A stretch of 64,000 nt of DNA from Bifidobacterium pseudolongum subsp. globosum. GTDB taxonomy: Bacteria; Actinomycetota; Actinomycetes; Actinomycetales; Bifidobacteriaceae. A program made the position numbers and the translations under genes. Below the pieces are notes generated by a model that saw only the letters and a program-made list of their open reading frames with translations, did not search any database and had not been told where the DNA came from. Positions 55,627 through 64,000 of the stretch are shown piece after piece (positions within the stretch are counted from its first letter, which is position 1; the number at the start of each line of letters is the position of its first letter). The stretch is taken from positions 186,001 through 250,000 of the forward strand of contig NZ_RYUH01000004.1 of assembly GCF_004155535.1 (NCBI RefSeq), given 5' to 3'.

Positions 55627-58600
55627 ATGAGGATGAAACACGGGAGCGACCGCGGGCCGACCATATCGGTGAAGCCCCGTCTGCTCGCTGCGTTCACGGC
55701 GGTGGCGATGATGTTCGCCACCGCCGTTCCCGCGATGCTGCCGAAGGTGGCGCAGGCGGATGATCCTACGGATCTGGGGCCGACTGATTCGGGATTCTAT
55801 AAGCCGGGCGATATCCATCTTGGTGATGATATGGACGATCTGAAAGTGGATACCGGTGTTGCGACGTGGGTTGGCCGTGACATGTATGTAGGCGGGCGTC
55901 CTGATGGTAGCAATCTCATCCTGAATGGCAATAAAACCGGCGGTCCTGATGGTCGAGGCTTCTACACCTATACGAATGCGCCCACGGCCTCCTTTGCGGC
56001 CGAGGCCGAGGGCCTGACGATTGTCAAGGGCAAGCTTGCCATCAACCAGATCAAGGATAGTTGGTCGACAAGCCTTTGGAACCAGCAAGGGAATCGTACG
56101 CTGTTCTCGGGTGGCCAGGGTTTCCGATTCGGCATCGCCGGTTTCGGTGCTCAGTTCCGACCGGCTTCCGGCAGCACCGCGCTTGTCGTCGCCGGCGAGG
56201 GATCCAATATCTCCTCCATGACGACCGGAGGCCAGGTCGGCAATGTCGGTGCGTGGAACCACAACGGCTGGATTGGTGTGACTGCAAAGTGGGATGGTAA
56301 AGATACATGGACTCCGGTCACCGGTGAGGCCAGTTACAAGGCTCAGCTCAGTGGCAATAAGACATTCTCGCAGGGGTACGTCGACGGATATCAGCCTTAT
56401 ATCGGAACATTCAAGGGAACATATAAGCAAGGCAATCGTGACTCGATTGGCGGCAATCAGGGTGCATGGGCTGGCGACGGTCTTGTCACTTGGAACGCAC
56501 AGAGCCCATTGACGAGCGTGAACGGCACCGATCGTTCCAAGTATACGGAGAAGATTCAGTCCGATTCGAACACGTTCAAGAATCTTGATCCTACTGGCAC
56601 AGTGACTGTGGGCACTGCAGATGCGGGATCGGCCACGTACTACCGATACAGCTACGACAACAATGGCATCAGCTACTCATTCAATTGGGAGAATAACGGG
56701 CTAAAAAGCGAGAAGCTGATTACGTTTACGGGCGATGGCACCTCCAATCTGCAGGTGTTCAACATCAATAAAACCGTTCTGACCAATGGTTCTCAGGGCG
56801 GTATCGATTTCAAATTCACCAATATCCCCAAGGACGCCTCCATCGTCATCAACGTGACCGGTGGTAATGTGCAGTTCAACACCGGCTGGCGTTTCTGGTG
56901 GGACTATATCGATGAGAACGGTAACAAAGAAACGTTGCAGATCGGCAATGGATATTATCTGAAGGGCGAGGAGAAAATCCAGAAAGCCTATGTTCAGGCT
57001 GCCCGTTCGATTATGTGGAACTTCGCGGACGCCAATCTGGTGACCATCAACGGTGGTCAGTACTATGCAGGTACAGGTGGCGGCGCCGGCAAGGATGATG
57101 GCAAAAAGCCACAGGACTGGGGATACCTTGCGTGTGGTACAGGTCAGGAATCCAACTTCAACACGGGTTGCGCGGGCGATGACCCAGCGGCGGCCATGCT
57201 TGGTAGCATCATGGTGCCCAACGGCAGCTTCGACAGCCATGTCACGACGAACGGCCGTGTATGGGTCGGCAAAGACTTCATGATGAACAACCCGCGTCCA
57301 GCCGCTTATTTCAACAAGATTGAAGGCGTGTCTTCTTCTGTTCTCGATATGGACCAGGAACGGCATAACCTGCCTTGGACCGGTTCCGTTTCGGCAGAAG
57401 CATCCATGATTCAATGGAGCAAGTCCGATGGCACAAACGCACTTGGCGGCAGTAGCTGGAAGCTGTACCGTACCTTGAACGACGCCAAGGCGCAGAAGGA
57501 CCCGATCACCACGGTGACCGATAACGGTACCGGCGATTGGAACACGACCGAGGGCATCATCTCGGTGACGGGTCTGGTGCCGAACAAAAACTATTACCTT
57601 CGCGAGAATGGCCATGTCCAAGGGCATGAAGGCAATACCAACATCTACCTCATCCAGACCGTCAATACCGGTGATACGTTGAATCAGACAATCTCCAAAG
57701 TCTGGAATGAGAATGGTCAGGAAATCAAGGGTACCAACGAGGATAAGGGCCTGACCTCTTCGGGTGCGATCATCAATCCTCCTGAGAACCTTGGAACCGG
57801 CATCGCATGGGGCAAGTATGCGGATGGAGATACCACGCATACACCGCTTCCGGGGTCGAAGTGGTCGATTTCCTCGGATGGCGGCACCACATGGTCGACT
57901 ATCGAAGATACCACTGCCGCGGTTACGGGAATCGTGATCAAGGACGCGAACGGCGCCACAGTGAACGGTACGTATATCGGAGACGTGAAACCGGGAGTGG
58001 CGTTGAAGTTCACTGCATCCGTTACTCCTGAAGGCGCGCCGAACGGTATCACCTGGACATCCAGCAATCCGGCGATGGCCGTCGTTGAGTCTGACGGTAC
58101 GGTCGATGTGCGCGATGGTGACGGGCAAACCGTTGTCACACTGACTGCGGCTTCGACTTCAGACCCGAGTATTACGGCCACTGTGAGCTTTACGCCGCTT
58201 GCGCCGGACGTCAGCAGCATAGAGATCTACAAAGACGGCGAAACCCAACCGGTCTCGAACATCACTCTGAACAGCGGCGATAGTGTGAAGCTCGAGGCGG
58301 TTGTTCATCCGCAGGTCACTCCAACATGGTTTGCGGACAACTCTCATGTCGCACTCACTACCGGCAGCGACGGCAAGGTGACGGTCAAAGGCGTGAGCGC
58401 AGGCACTGCGGTCGTGACGGCAACAGCGGGCAACAAGACGGCGCAGGTCACGGTGACGGTCACTACTGCGGTCGTATCTACCAGTACCGACATCTACGTG
58501 AAGTGGACTGACAAGAATAGTGCCAATTTGTACTATTACAAGGACAGCACTAATAATGGATGGCCGGGCGAGCCGATGACTCAGATTACCTGCAACGGAG

Positions 58601-60816
58601 ACCGTTGGTATAAATTTAACGTTCCGATGACCGGTGATTTCACAGTCATTATCACTGGTAATGGGAATGATAAAGATAGGTACACTGCTAAGATTAACGG
58701 ACAGAATGTCACTGACATTCCGATTGCGGGAACGCAGCCTAGCTACTACATCGGTGGATGGTATGAGCCGGTTGAGGCAGGTGTACCCTCGGGATGCGCC
58801 ACCAGGCGCCCCAATGTTCGGCCCAAGCTCGCGGGTAACGAGGAGGCTGCCGATGATGGAATCGCTTCACCGCTTTCCATGGACGAGGCTGCTGCACAGG
58901 ACGCGGCATCGTCTTCCCTGCGGGATGCGGATCCGGCCGCGGGCCGCTTCAAGCTCGAGAACTTGCCTGATGGCACGTATAAGCTCAAGGAGCATACTGC
59001 TCCAGAAGGCTTTACGTTGAATTCACAGGTGTACACGATTACCATCTCAAACGGGTCGGTCAATTGGGATCCTAATGTTGTCTCCGGTGGTATCGCTTGG
59101 ATTTCCGATAAGCCCACGCAGGTTGCTTGGGACAAGGTCGACAGTGATAACAATACGCTGTTGGCTGGCACCGGCTGGACTATCTACCAGGGAGACAGCA
59201 ATGGGTCATTCAGCAATGAACCATTCGCCGTCGTTCAGGACTGCACTTCGGCTCCTTGCACTGCTGGGAAGTATAACGGTGCGCCTGCGGGTATGGTGTT
59301 CTCGAAGCAGTTGATTGGTATTGAGTGGCCGGAGGATCGTAGTTTCGAGTTCACGCTTGAGGGCAAGGATGATGCTCCGATGCCGAAGAACGCGAAGATC
59401 TCCGTCAATAAGCCTGCTACGGGTAATACCGCTGCTTTTGATTTTGGTGCGATTCACTACGACAAGCCGGGCACGTATAAGTACACAGTCAGGGAGACAA
59501 AGGGTGATATGCCTGGTGTTTCTTATGACGAGCATGCTGTGGAGGTGACGGTGACTGTTACCGATAACGGTAAGGGTCAGCTCGACGCGGCGGCGACCGT
59601 AACCGGTGGCGCGTTTGTGAACGTCTACGACACCACGCCGTCTGGTGGTGTGCCTGCGGGTATGACGTTCATTAAGCAGTTGATTGGTATCACGTGGCCG
59701 GAAGATCGTGGTTTCGAGTTCACGCTTGAGGGCAAGGATAATGCTCCGATGCCGGCTGAGGCGAGGGTTTCGGTTGGTAAGCCTGTTGAGGGTAATGTCG
59801 CGGTGTTTGATTTCGGTGCGATTCAGTACACGACCGAGGGCGAGTACAAGTACACGGTGACTGAGGTTGCTGGTGACATGCCGGGTGTTGCCTATGCGAA
59901 GAACAGGGCGACAGTGACCGTTACTGTGACAGATGACAAGCAGGGTAACCTGATTGCGAAGGCTGAAGTGACCGGTGGCGTGTTTGCTAACGTATATGCT
60001 GCTGTGGAGAATGCTGGGGCGTATAAGTATAAGGATGAGGATCCAGAACCGGGCAAGTTCCTTGTCAAGAAGCTGCCGGTTGGTACGTATCGTCTCAAGG
60101 AGACCACCATTCCGAACGGCTATACACCCACGCAAGAGTATTACGAGTTCACGGTCACCGATAGTGAAGAAACTGTGCGTGTTTTCCCTAAGCCCATTGG
60201 CAATAACCGAAAGAAAGGTAATGTGTATTGGGGCAAGGTGAGCTCGGAACTAGAGAATGGAAAGCATGTGTATCTTGCAGGTTCAGCTTGGTCTATCAAG
60301 TTCAAGCCGCATGGTGCAAATGACTTCCAGGACCCTGTAGAGATCACTGACTGCGTGAAGTCTGGGTCGACGGAAACAGGCACTTGCACGGCGGTATCGG
60401 GTAGTCCTGACTGGGCAAAGGACAGCAATAAGGCTGCTGGACACGTCAGCCTTACTGATTTGCCGTGGGGCACGTACGAGATGGTCGAGACCAAGGCGCC
60501 AGACGGCTACTATGCCGATCCGGATGTGACCTACATCTTTACCGTTGGGCCGAAGACACCTGAATTCCAGAATGTTCAGATCTATGTGAAGAACGCAGAT
60601 GGAAAACCGGGCGATCCTATTACGACACCGTCGAATCCCACGGGTGGAGACGGCAAGCCTCTGCCCGGCTATCCGAACCAGGTAATCGTCAATGAACCTG
60701 GTGTGGTTCTGCCATCCACGGGTGGTGAAGGCAACACGCTGGTCGCACTCTTCGGGGTTGCGCTCATAGCGATATCAATGCTAGGCTGTGGCGTAGCGAT
60801 GCGAAAGCGCATCTAA
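55627..60816 (+). CDS. Large LPXTG pilus adhesin with Big_2, CBM26-like, SpaA-like and Spy0128-like domains
   Basis: A 1729-residue secreted, cell-wall-linked protein. The signal peptide is basic then hydrophobic (LLAAFTAVAMMFATAVPAML), ending near AQADD. Residues ~50-700 form an unassigned adhesive head. Two Ig-like Big_2 domains lie at ~764-945. A CBM26-like starch-binding module (STDIYVKWTDKNS...NNGWPGEPMT...DRWYKFNVP) lies at ~950-1045. SpaA-like E-box motifs follow (GTYKLKEHTAPEGF, GTYRLKETTIPNGY, GTYEMVETKAPDGYY). Two tandem Spy0128/FctA-like repeats span ~1220-1455. The sorting signal is LPSTG at 1695-1699 plus a hydrophobic helix and RKR. ATG 55627 is preferred over the frame start at 55504, which would put a hydrophilic stretch before the signal peptide. 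It probably forms the pilus tip or a minor pilin. Confidence 0.88.
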   Translation: MRMKHGSDRGPTISVKPRLLAAFTAVAMMFATAVPAMLPKVAQADDPTDLGPTDSGFYKPGDIHLGDDMDDLKVDTGVATWVGRDMYVGGRPDGSNLILNGNKTGGPDGRGFYTYTNAPTASFAAEAEGLTIVKGKLAINQIKDSWSTSLWNQQGNRTLFSGGQGFRFGIAGFGAQFRPASGSTALVVAGEGSNISSMTTGGQVGNVGAWNHNGWIGVTAKWDGKDTWTPVTGEASYKAQLSGNKTFSQGYVDGYQPYIGTFKGTYKQGNRDSIGGNQGAWAGDGLVTWNAQSPLTSVNGTDRSKYTEKIQSDSNTFKNLDPTGTVTVGTADAGSATYYRYSYDNNGISYSFNWENNGLKSEKLITFTGDGTSNLQVFNINKTVLTNGSQGGIDFKFTNIPKDASIVINVTGGNVQFNTGWRFWWDYIDENGNKETLQIGNGYYLKGEEKIQKAYVQAARSIMWNFADANLVTINGGQYYAGTGGGAGKDDGKKPQDWGYLACGTGQESNFNTGCAGDDPAAAMLGSIMVPNGSFDSHVTTNGRVWVGKDFMMNNPRPAAYFNKIEGVSSSVLDMDQERHNLPWTGSVSAEASMIQWSKSDGTNALGGSSWKLYRTLNDAKAQKDPITTVTDNGTGDWNTTEGIISVTGLVPNKNYYLRENGHVQGHEGNTNIYLIQTVNTGDTLNQTISKVWNENGQEIKGTNEDKGLTSSGAIINPPENLGTGIAWGKYADGDTTHTPLPGSKWSISSDGGTTWSTIEDTTAAVTGIVIKDANGATVNGTYIGDVKPGVALKFTASVTPEGAPNGITWTSSNPAMAVVESDGTVDVRDGDGQTVVTLTAASTSDPSITATVSFTPLAPDVSSIEIYKDGETQPVSNITLNSGDSVKLEAVVHPQVTPTWFADNSHVALTTGSDGKVTVKGVSAGTAVVTATAGNKTAQVTVTVTTAVVSTSTDIYVKWTDKNSANLYYYKDSTNNGWPGEPMTQITCNGDRWYKFNVPMTGDFTVIITGNGNDKDRYTAKINGQNVTDIPIAGTQPSYYIGGWYEPVEAGVPSGCATRRPNVRPKLAGNEEAADDGIASPLSMDEAAAQDAASSSLRDADPAAGRFKLENLPDGTYKLKEHTAPEGFTLNSQVYTITISNGSVNWDPNVVSGGIAWISDKPTQVAWDKVDSDNNTLLAGTGWTIYQGDSNGSFSNEPFAVVQDCTSAPCTAGKYNGAPAGMVFSKQLIGIEWPEDRSFEFTLEGKDDAPMPKNAKISVNKPATGNTAAFDFGAIHYDKPGTYKYTVRETKGDMPGVSYDEHAVEVTVTVTDNGKGQLDAAATVTGGAFVNVYDTTPSGGVPAGMTFIKQLIGITWPEDRGFEFTLEGKDNAPMPAEARVSVGKPVEGNVAVFDFGAIQYTTEGEYKYTVTEVAGDMPGVAYAKNRATVTVTVTDDKQGNLIAKAEVTGGVFANVYAAVENAGAYKYKDEDPEPGKFLVKKLPVGTYRLKETTIPNGYTPTQEYYEFTVTDSEETVRVFPKPIGNNRKKGNVYWGKVSSELENGKHVYLAGSAWSIKFKPHGANDFQDPVEITDCVKSGSTETGTCTAVSGSPDWAKDSNKAAGHVSLTDLPWGTYEMVETKAPDGYYADPDVTYIFTVGPKTPEFQNVQIYVKNADGKPGDPITTPSNPTGGDGKPLPGYPNQVIVNEPGVVLPSTGGEGNTLVALFGVALIAISMLGCGVAMRKRI

Positions 60817-60849
60817 ACAAAACAGTCAATGATGAACAAATAAAGATTT

Positions 60850-60885
60850 GGGGCCGTCGACATCGGCTATCGCCAGCGGCGGCCC
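60850..60885 (+). terminator. Weak hairpin between adhesin and pilin genes
   Basis: GGGCCG (from 60851) can pair with CGGCCC (60880-60885) across 23 bases, between the adhesin stop and the pilin start. It may attenuate readthrough or process the transcript so that pilin is made in excess. Confidence 0.3.
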
Positions 60886-60985
60886 TTCCCTTGCGCGAAT
60901 CACACGATTCATTGCTGGGGGGAAGTAAAAGGGTTTTATGAATCGCAAGGTTTATAAAATTTGCAAAACAATCGAAGGAGATAAC

Positions 60986-62791
60986 ATGAAGAAGGTTTGG
61001 AAGGGCTTCGCCGCTGCGGTTTCCGCCGCTGCGATCGCCGCCACCGGTTTCATTGGCGCCACCTCTGCTAATGCGCTTAGCGCTACTCAGGGTGACATCA
61101 AGATCACGAATTCTGTAAATGGCGATCAGTTCGATCTATATAAGGTTCTTGATCTGACCACGAGCAAGAAGGACAACAAAACCCAGTACTCCTATAAGCT
61201 TATTGGTCAGGATGTGACCCCGTATGTCGCGACTTCTGAGACCGCTGCTATCGTGGCTGCATATAACGCCACGGTTGCCGGCCTCAAAAAAAATGACAAG
61301 CCAATTGAACAGCTTACCGCTCCTGCTGATGGAGCCAGTGCTGACGCGCTGAGCGCATTCCAGCAGAAGTTGGCTGATGCTCTTGCCGGTCTGGACGGAG
61401 ACGTGGATGGTGATGATGTCACGACGCTGACTGCGCCGACCGCCAAGACTTTTGCGAACAACCTTATGGAGCAGCTTGACGGTAAGGTCAATCCGACTAC
61501 GTCCGTTACGGCGACTAGCGCCAACTACACCATTGAAAACGTGGATCCTGGCTATTACTTGATGGTTCAGACCGCGCAGAGCACCACTAAGCCGCAGACA
61601 ATCACCAAGTCGGCTTATCTGCTCGACACTGTTGTGGCCAACGAAACGACCGAAGTAACCCTGAAGAAGGGTACCGTCACCGTTGACAAGCAGGTCATGG
61701 ATTGGAACGACACCGACAATAAGACTGCTCCGGTTGTTGATCCCACTAAGATTACCGCGAATGATAATAAGTGGGGTTCCTCCGCTGATCACGACATCAA
61801 CGATGAGATTCCGTTCCAGCTTACCGGTACCCTGCCGGAAAGCTACGATCGTTATGACACCTTCAAGTACATCTTCAACGATACGCTTTCCAAGGGTCTG
61901 ACCTACAACAGCAACGCTCACGTGTACATGCTGCCAACCGGTGAAGGCGCAGTGGAGGTTGACGTCACTAACGCATTCGACATCTCCAATAAGACTGTTA
62001 CGATTGGCGAAGGTGAAGACGCATCGACGGCCACGGAAATTACCATTGCTGCCAAGAATGATGACCTTAAGACCGCACTCGCGGCTCTGAATCCGGCTCA
62101 GACCGCTGCTTACGGCTACAAGTTCTATGTCCGTTATACCGCTACGCTGAATGAAGGCGCTGTGATTGGTAACCCGGGCAACCCGAACGAGGTCAACCTT
62201 GAGTTCTCCAACAATCCGAATAACGGTTCCGAGGGCACCAACACGACGCCGACCGTCACCGTTGTCGTGTTCACCTATCAGTATGATGTCAACAAGACCT
62301 TCGAAGGTGGCACCCCGGCCAAAGGCGACGAACCGGAGTTCACGCTGTACAAGAAGATTGAAGGCGACTGGTCTACGATCTCTACGCAGAAGATGACCGC
62401 TGGCAATAAGTTCAACTTCGTTGGCATCGACGATGGCGACTACTACATCGAAGAAACGCGTGTTCCTCAGGGCTTCACCAAGGCTCAGAACATCTACTTC
62501 CGTGTGAGCGCCACGCACAACAACGGTACAACCGGTGAGACGGCTACTAAGCCTTCGAGCACGCTCACTGTCACCTACTATACAGATAACACCTTCAAGA
62601 CCGAGACTACGATTAGCGGCACGCTTGACAGCAGCGCTGGTCTCATCACCGCAAACGTCGTGAACAAGTCGGGCAACGAGCTCCCGTCGACCGGTGGCAT
62701 GGGCACCACGATCCTGTACGCCGCTGGCGCTGCGATCGTCCTGATCGCGGGCATCGGCCTCGCTGTCACGCTCCGCCGCCGTCAGGCCTGA
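60986..62791 (+). CDS. LPXTG major pilin subunit
   Basis: A 601-residue precursor of the repeating pilus subunit. The signal peptide MKKVWKGFAAAVSAAAIAATGFIGATSANA ends in an AxA site. The body has an N-terminal pilin domain, a candidate pilin-motif lysine (K235 in TVTVDKQVMDWND), an isopeptide-type middle domain, and a Cna-B/SpaA domain with E-box Glu490 (YYIEETRVPQGF). The sorting signal LPSTG lies at 566-570, followed by a hydrophobic helix and RRRQA. GAAGGAG precedes ATG 60986. An A8 tract (61286-61293) lies early in the coding sequence. The sortase follows 24 bases downstream, so adhesin, pilin and sortase form a classical three-gene pilus operon. Confidence 0.93.
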   Translation: MKKVWKGFAAAVSAAAIAATGFIGATSANALSATQGDIKITNSVNGDQFDLYKVLDLTTSKKDNKTQYSYKLIGQDVTPYVATSETAAIVAAYNATVAGLKKNDKPIEQLTAPADGASADALSAFQQKLADALAGLDGDVDGDDVTTLTAPTAKTFANNLMEQLDGKVNPTTSVTATSANYTIENVDPGYYLMVQTAQSTTKPQTITKSAYLLDTVVANETTEVTLKKGTVTVDKQVMDWNDTDNKTAPVVDPTKITANDNKWGSSADHDINDEIPFQLTGTLPESYDRYDTFKYIFNDTLSKGLTYNSNAHVYMLPTGEGAVEVDVTNAFDISNKTVTIGEGEDASTATEITIAAKNDDLKTALAALNPAQTAAYGYKFYVRYTATLNEGAVIGNPGNPNEVNLEFSNNPNNGSEGTNTTPTVTVVVFTYQYDVNKTFEGGTPAKGDEPEFTLYKKIEGDWSTISTQKMTAGNKFNFVGIDDGDYYIEETRVPQGFTKAQNIYFRVSATHNNGTTGETATKPSSTLTVTYYTDNTFKTETTISGTLDSSAGLITANVVNKSGNELPSTGGMGTTILYAAGAAIVLIAGIGLAVTLRRRQA

Positions 62792-62815
62792 GCCTAACCC
62801 CTAAGGAAAGGTGAT

Positions 62816-63841
62816 ATGAGGAATCGCAACTCAGCCAATCTGACTCCTCAGACTGACCGCAGTGCCGATTCCTTATCCCTTACGCCGCCCGCCGGCTCCG
62901 CTACGGAATCGACGGGCGGCAGCCTTATGGAGGAACAGGCAGCAGCAACCACAACAAAACAGAAGAAAAAGGGTGGCGCGGGGCTCAACATCATGATTGT
63001 GCTCTTCGCGATTGTGCTCCTTGGAGGCATCGGCCTGATCGCCTACCCGACGTTCGCCAACTGGTGGAACAGCATGCACGCCTCGCGCGCAGTCGCCGGG
63101 TATGTGGAGCAGGTGAAAGACATGAGCGGGGAACAGAAGAAGGAACTTCTGGACCAGGCGCATGCCTACAACCAACAACTCAACACGTTGCCAGACCGTT
63201 GGCATTTGACCGACGAGCAGATGGACGAATACAACAAGACGCTCGACATCACCGGCACCGGAATCATGGGTTACATCACGATTCCCAAGATGGAAGTGCG
63301 CTTGCCCGTCTACCATGGCACCGAAGACACCGTGCTGCAGATAGCCGGCGGTCACCTGGCCGGGTCATCACTGCCGGTCGGTGGCGCAGGCACGCACACC
63401 GCGGTCTCCGGGCATACCGGACTGCCGTCGGCGAAACTGTTCACCGGCCTCGACAGCCTCAAAGAAGGCGACACGTTTGCGTTCCATGTACTTGACGACA
63501 CGTACACGTACCAAGTGGATCAGATACGCACCGTGCTGCCCACCGAAATGCGCGACCTGGACTTCGACCCGGGCCAGGACTACGCGACACTGATCACGTG
63601 CACGCCCTACGGCGTCAACTCGCATCGACTGCTCGTGCGCGGGCATCGCATCCCGACCCCAGTCGAGGCGGACGAGACGCAGTACGACAAGGCGGACACG
63701 AACCGAACGCTCGTCATCGCGGGCATAGCCCTCGCGATCGTGCTGTTCATCCTGTGGATCATCTGGCTCATCGTGCGCCGCAGCCGCAAACGCGGGCGAG
63801 AGTCCATGGGCGGGACACGGGTCAAACATGCGGGGCGCTGA
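62816..63841 (+). CDS. srtC: Class C (pilus-assembling) sortase
   Basis: A 341-residue transpeptidase that cleaves LPXTG and joins pilin subunits through lysine isopeptide bonds. There are two membrane helices (residues ~58-80 and ~299-320), typical of class C. The catalytic residues are His200 in VSGHTGLP, Cys262 in LITCTPYGVNSHR and Arg275 in LLVRGHR. The N-terminal 55 residues are a hydrophilic cytoplasmic region ending in KQKKKGG. AGGAAAGG precedes the ATG. Its substrates are presumably the two LPSTG proteins just upstream. Confidence 0.94.
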   Translation: MRNRNSANLTPQTDRSADSLSLTPPAGSATESTGGSLMEEQAAATTTKQKKKGGAGLNIMIVLFAIVLLGGIGLIAYPTFANWWNSMHASRAVAGYVEQVKDMSGEQKKELLDQAHAYNQQLNTLPDRWHLTDEQMDEYNKTLDITGTGIMGYITIPKMEVRLPVYHGTEDTVLQIAGGHLAGSSLPVGGAGTHTAVSGHTGLPSAKLFTGLDSLKEGDTFAFHVLDDTYTYQVDQIRTVLPTEMRDLDFDPGQDYATLITCTPYGVNSHRLLVRGHRIPTPVEADETQYDKADTNRTLVIAGIALAIVLFILWIIWLIVRRSRKRGRESMGGTRVKHAGR

Positions 63842-63870
63842 TAGTCACCCGCACCGAAAACGCTTATAAT
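63842..63870 (+). promoter_or_regulatory. Promoter between the sortase and the last gene
   Basis: Consensus -10 TATAAT (63865-63870), with TAGTCA (63842-63847, 4 of 6 matches to TTGACA) exactly 17 bases before it. The next ATG is 46 bases downstream, so this gene can be expressed apart from the pilus operon. Confidence 0.65.
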
Positions 63871-63915
63871 AACAACCGAGAAGAAGAACACCTCACCAAA
63901 CCAAGGGGGGACAAC

Positions 63916-64000
63916 ATGGGACGGCTTACAGTCGCGAAGCGGATTGCGCCGGCGATACTGTGCGCGGGGGCAATGCTTGCGAGCCTTGCCGTAGGAGTGC
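63916..64000 (+). CDS. Start of a secreted protein gene, cut by the window edge
   Basis: Only 28 codons are visible: MGRLTVAKRIAPAILCAGAM, then LASLAVGV. This looks like a signal peptide (Arg/Lys-rich start and hydrophobic core). A GGGGGG tract just before the ATG supplies the ribosome site. Given its place, another surface or secreted protein is likely, but nothing more can be said. Confidence 0.6.
   Translation, partial: MGRLTVAKRIAPAILCAGAMLASLAVGV

Noticed and set aside
60915..60920. G6 tract before the pilin gene, and a second before the last gene (63905-63910), as phase-variation switches
   Set aside because: Six G residues is short, and both tracts lie upstream of the start codon where they fit as purine-rich ribosome sites. 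Kept only as a remark.

Overview
The window is from a high-GC Gram-positive chromosome, most likely a Bifidobacterium. The basis is an actinobacterial rpsP-khpA-rimM-trmD operon, the coaD / SepIVA-like / yceD / rpmF / rnc order, a DUF3039 gene, a very long N-terminally extended RNase E/G, a LacZ-type GH2 beta-galactosidase, and a class C sortase pilus locus typical of gut bifidobacteria. Species cannot be fixed by eye. The first ~53 kb is compact housekeeping DNA with strong G/C third-position bias. The last ~10 kb is visibly less GC-rich and accessory in character.

Layout. 1-5.4 kb: 5'-truncated recG, rsmD, and the trmD-rimM-khpA-rpsP operon on the minus strand. 5.7-10.3 kb: a lone lacZ and a membrane-anchored EEP-family protein. 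10.6-20.2 kb: ffh, a cation diffusion facilitator, an ArsR/MFS efflux pair with a 24-bp palindromic operator, a RelE/Phd toxin-antitoxin pair, cysS and an ABC-F protein. 20.2-30.1 kb: a class I amidotransferase, ilvN-ilvB, rnc, rpmF, yceD, a SepIVA-like coiled-coil protein, coaD, a DUF3039 protein, an aldo/keto reductase and pncB. 30.1-36 kb: a Pr6Pr-type membrane protein, rph-rdgB, two tandem FemAB-family aminoacyltransferases and an AEC transporter. 36.1-37.1 kb: tRNA-Thr(CGT), tRNA-Leu(TAG) and a dense repeat field. 37.1-51.7 kb: manC, pgi, rplS, lepB, rnhB, a MacB-like ABC exporter pair, a second AEC transporter, dapE and RNase E/G. 51.7-55.5 kb: a 26-bp inverted-repeat element, a DUF559 nuclease-fold gene overlapping a higBA toxin-antitoxin operon, and a decayed AT-richer stretch with a frameshifted DUF3800 remnant. 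55.6-64 kb: a pilus locus (1729-aa LPXTG adhesin, 601-aa LPXTG pilin, class C sortase, and the start of another secreted protein).

The most unusual content is intergenic. Two 116-bp elements 10.7 kb apart share one architecture: three direct 21-bp units followed by two inverted ones. A 63-bp hairpin module is repeated exactly three times upstream of manC. Two unrelated 52-bp tandem repeats and a dispersed CTACGGGTAGTG motif (at least eleven copies, clustered around the tRNAs) also occur, as does a 130-bp element with 26-bp terminal inverted repeats. These periods (21, 52, 52, 63 bp) and the nearly exact symmetry suggest protein-binding arrays, structured RNAs or small mobile repeats.

Functionally, the pilus genes form one unit: the sortase would link pilins and adhesin through their LPSTG signals, and the adhesin carries an apparent starch-binding-like module. 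FemAB paralogues and DapE serve peptidoglycan synthesis, while RNase III, RNase PH, RNase E/G and RNase HII cover RNA processing.
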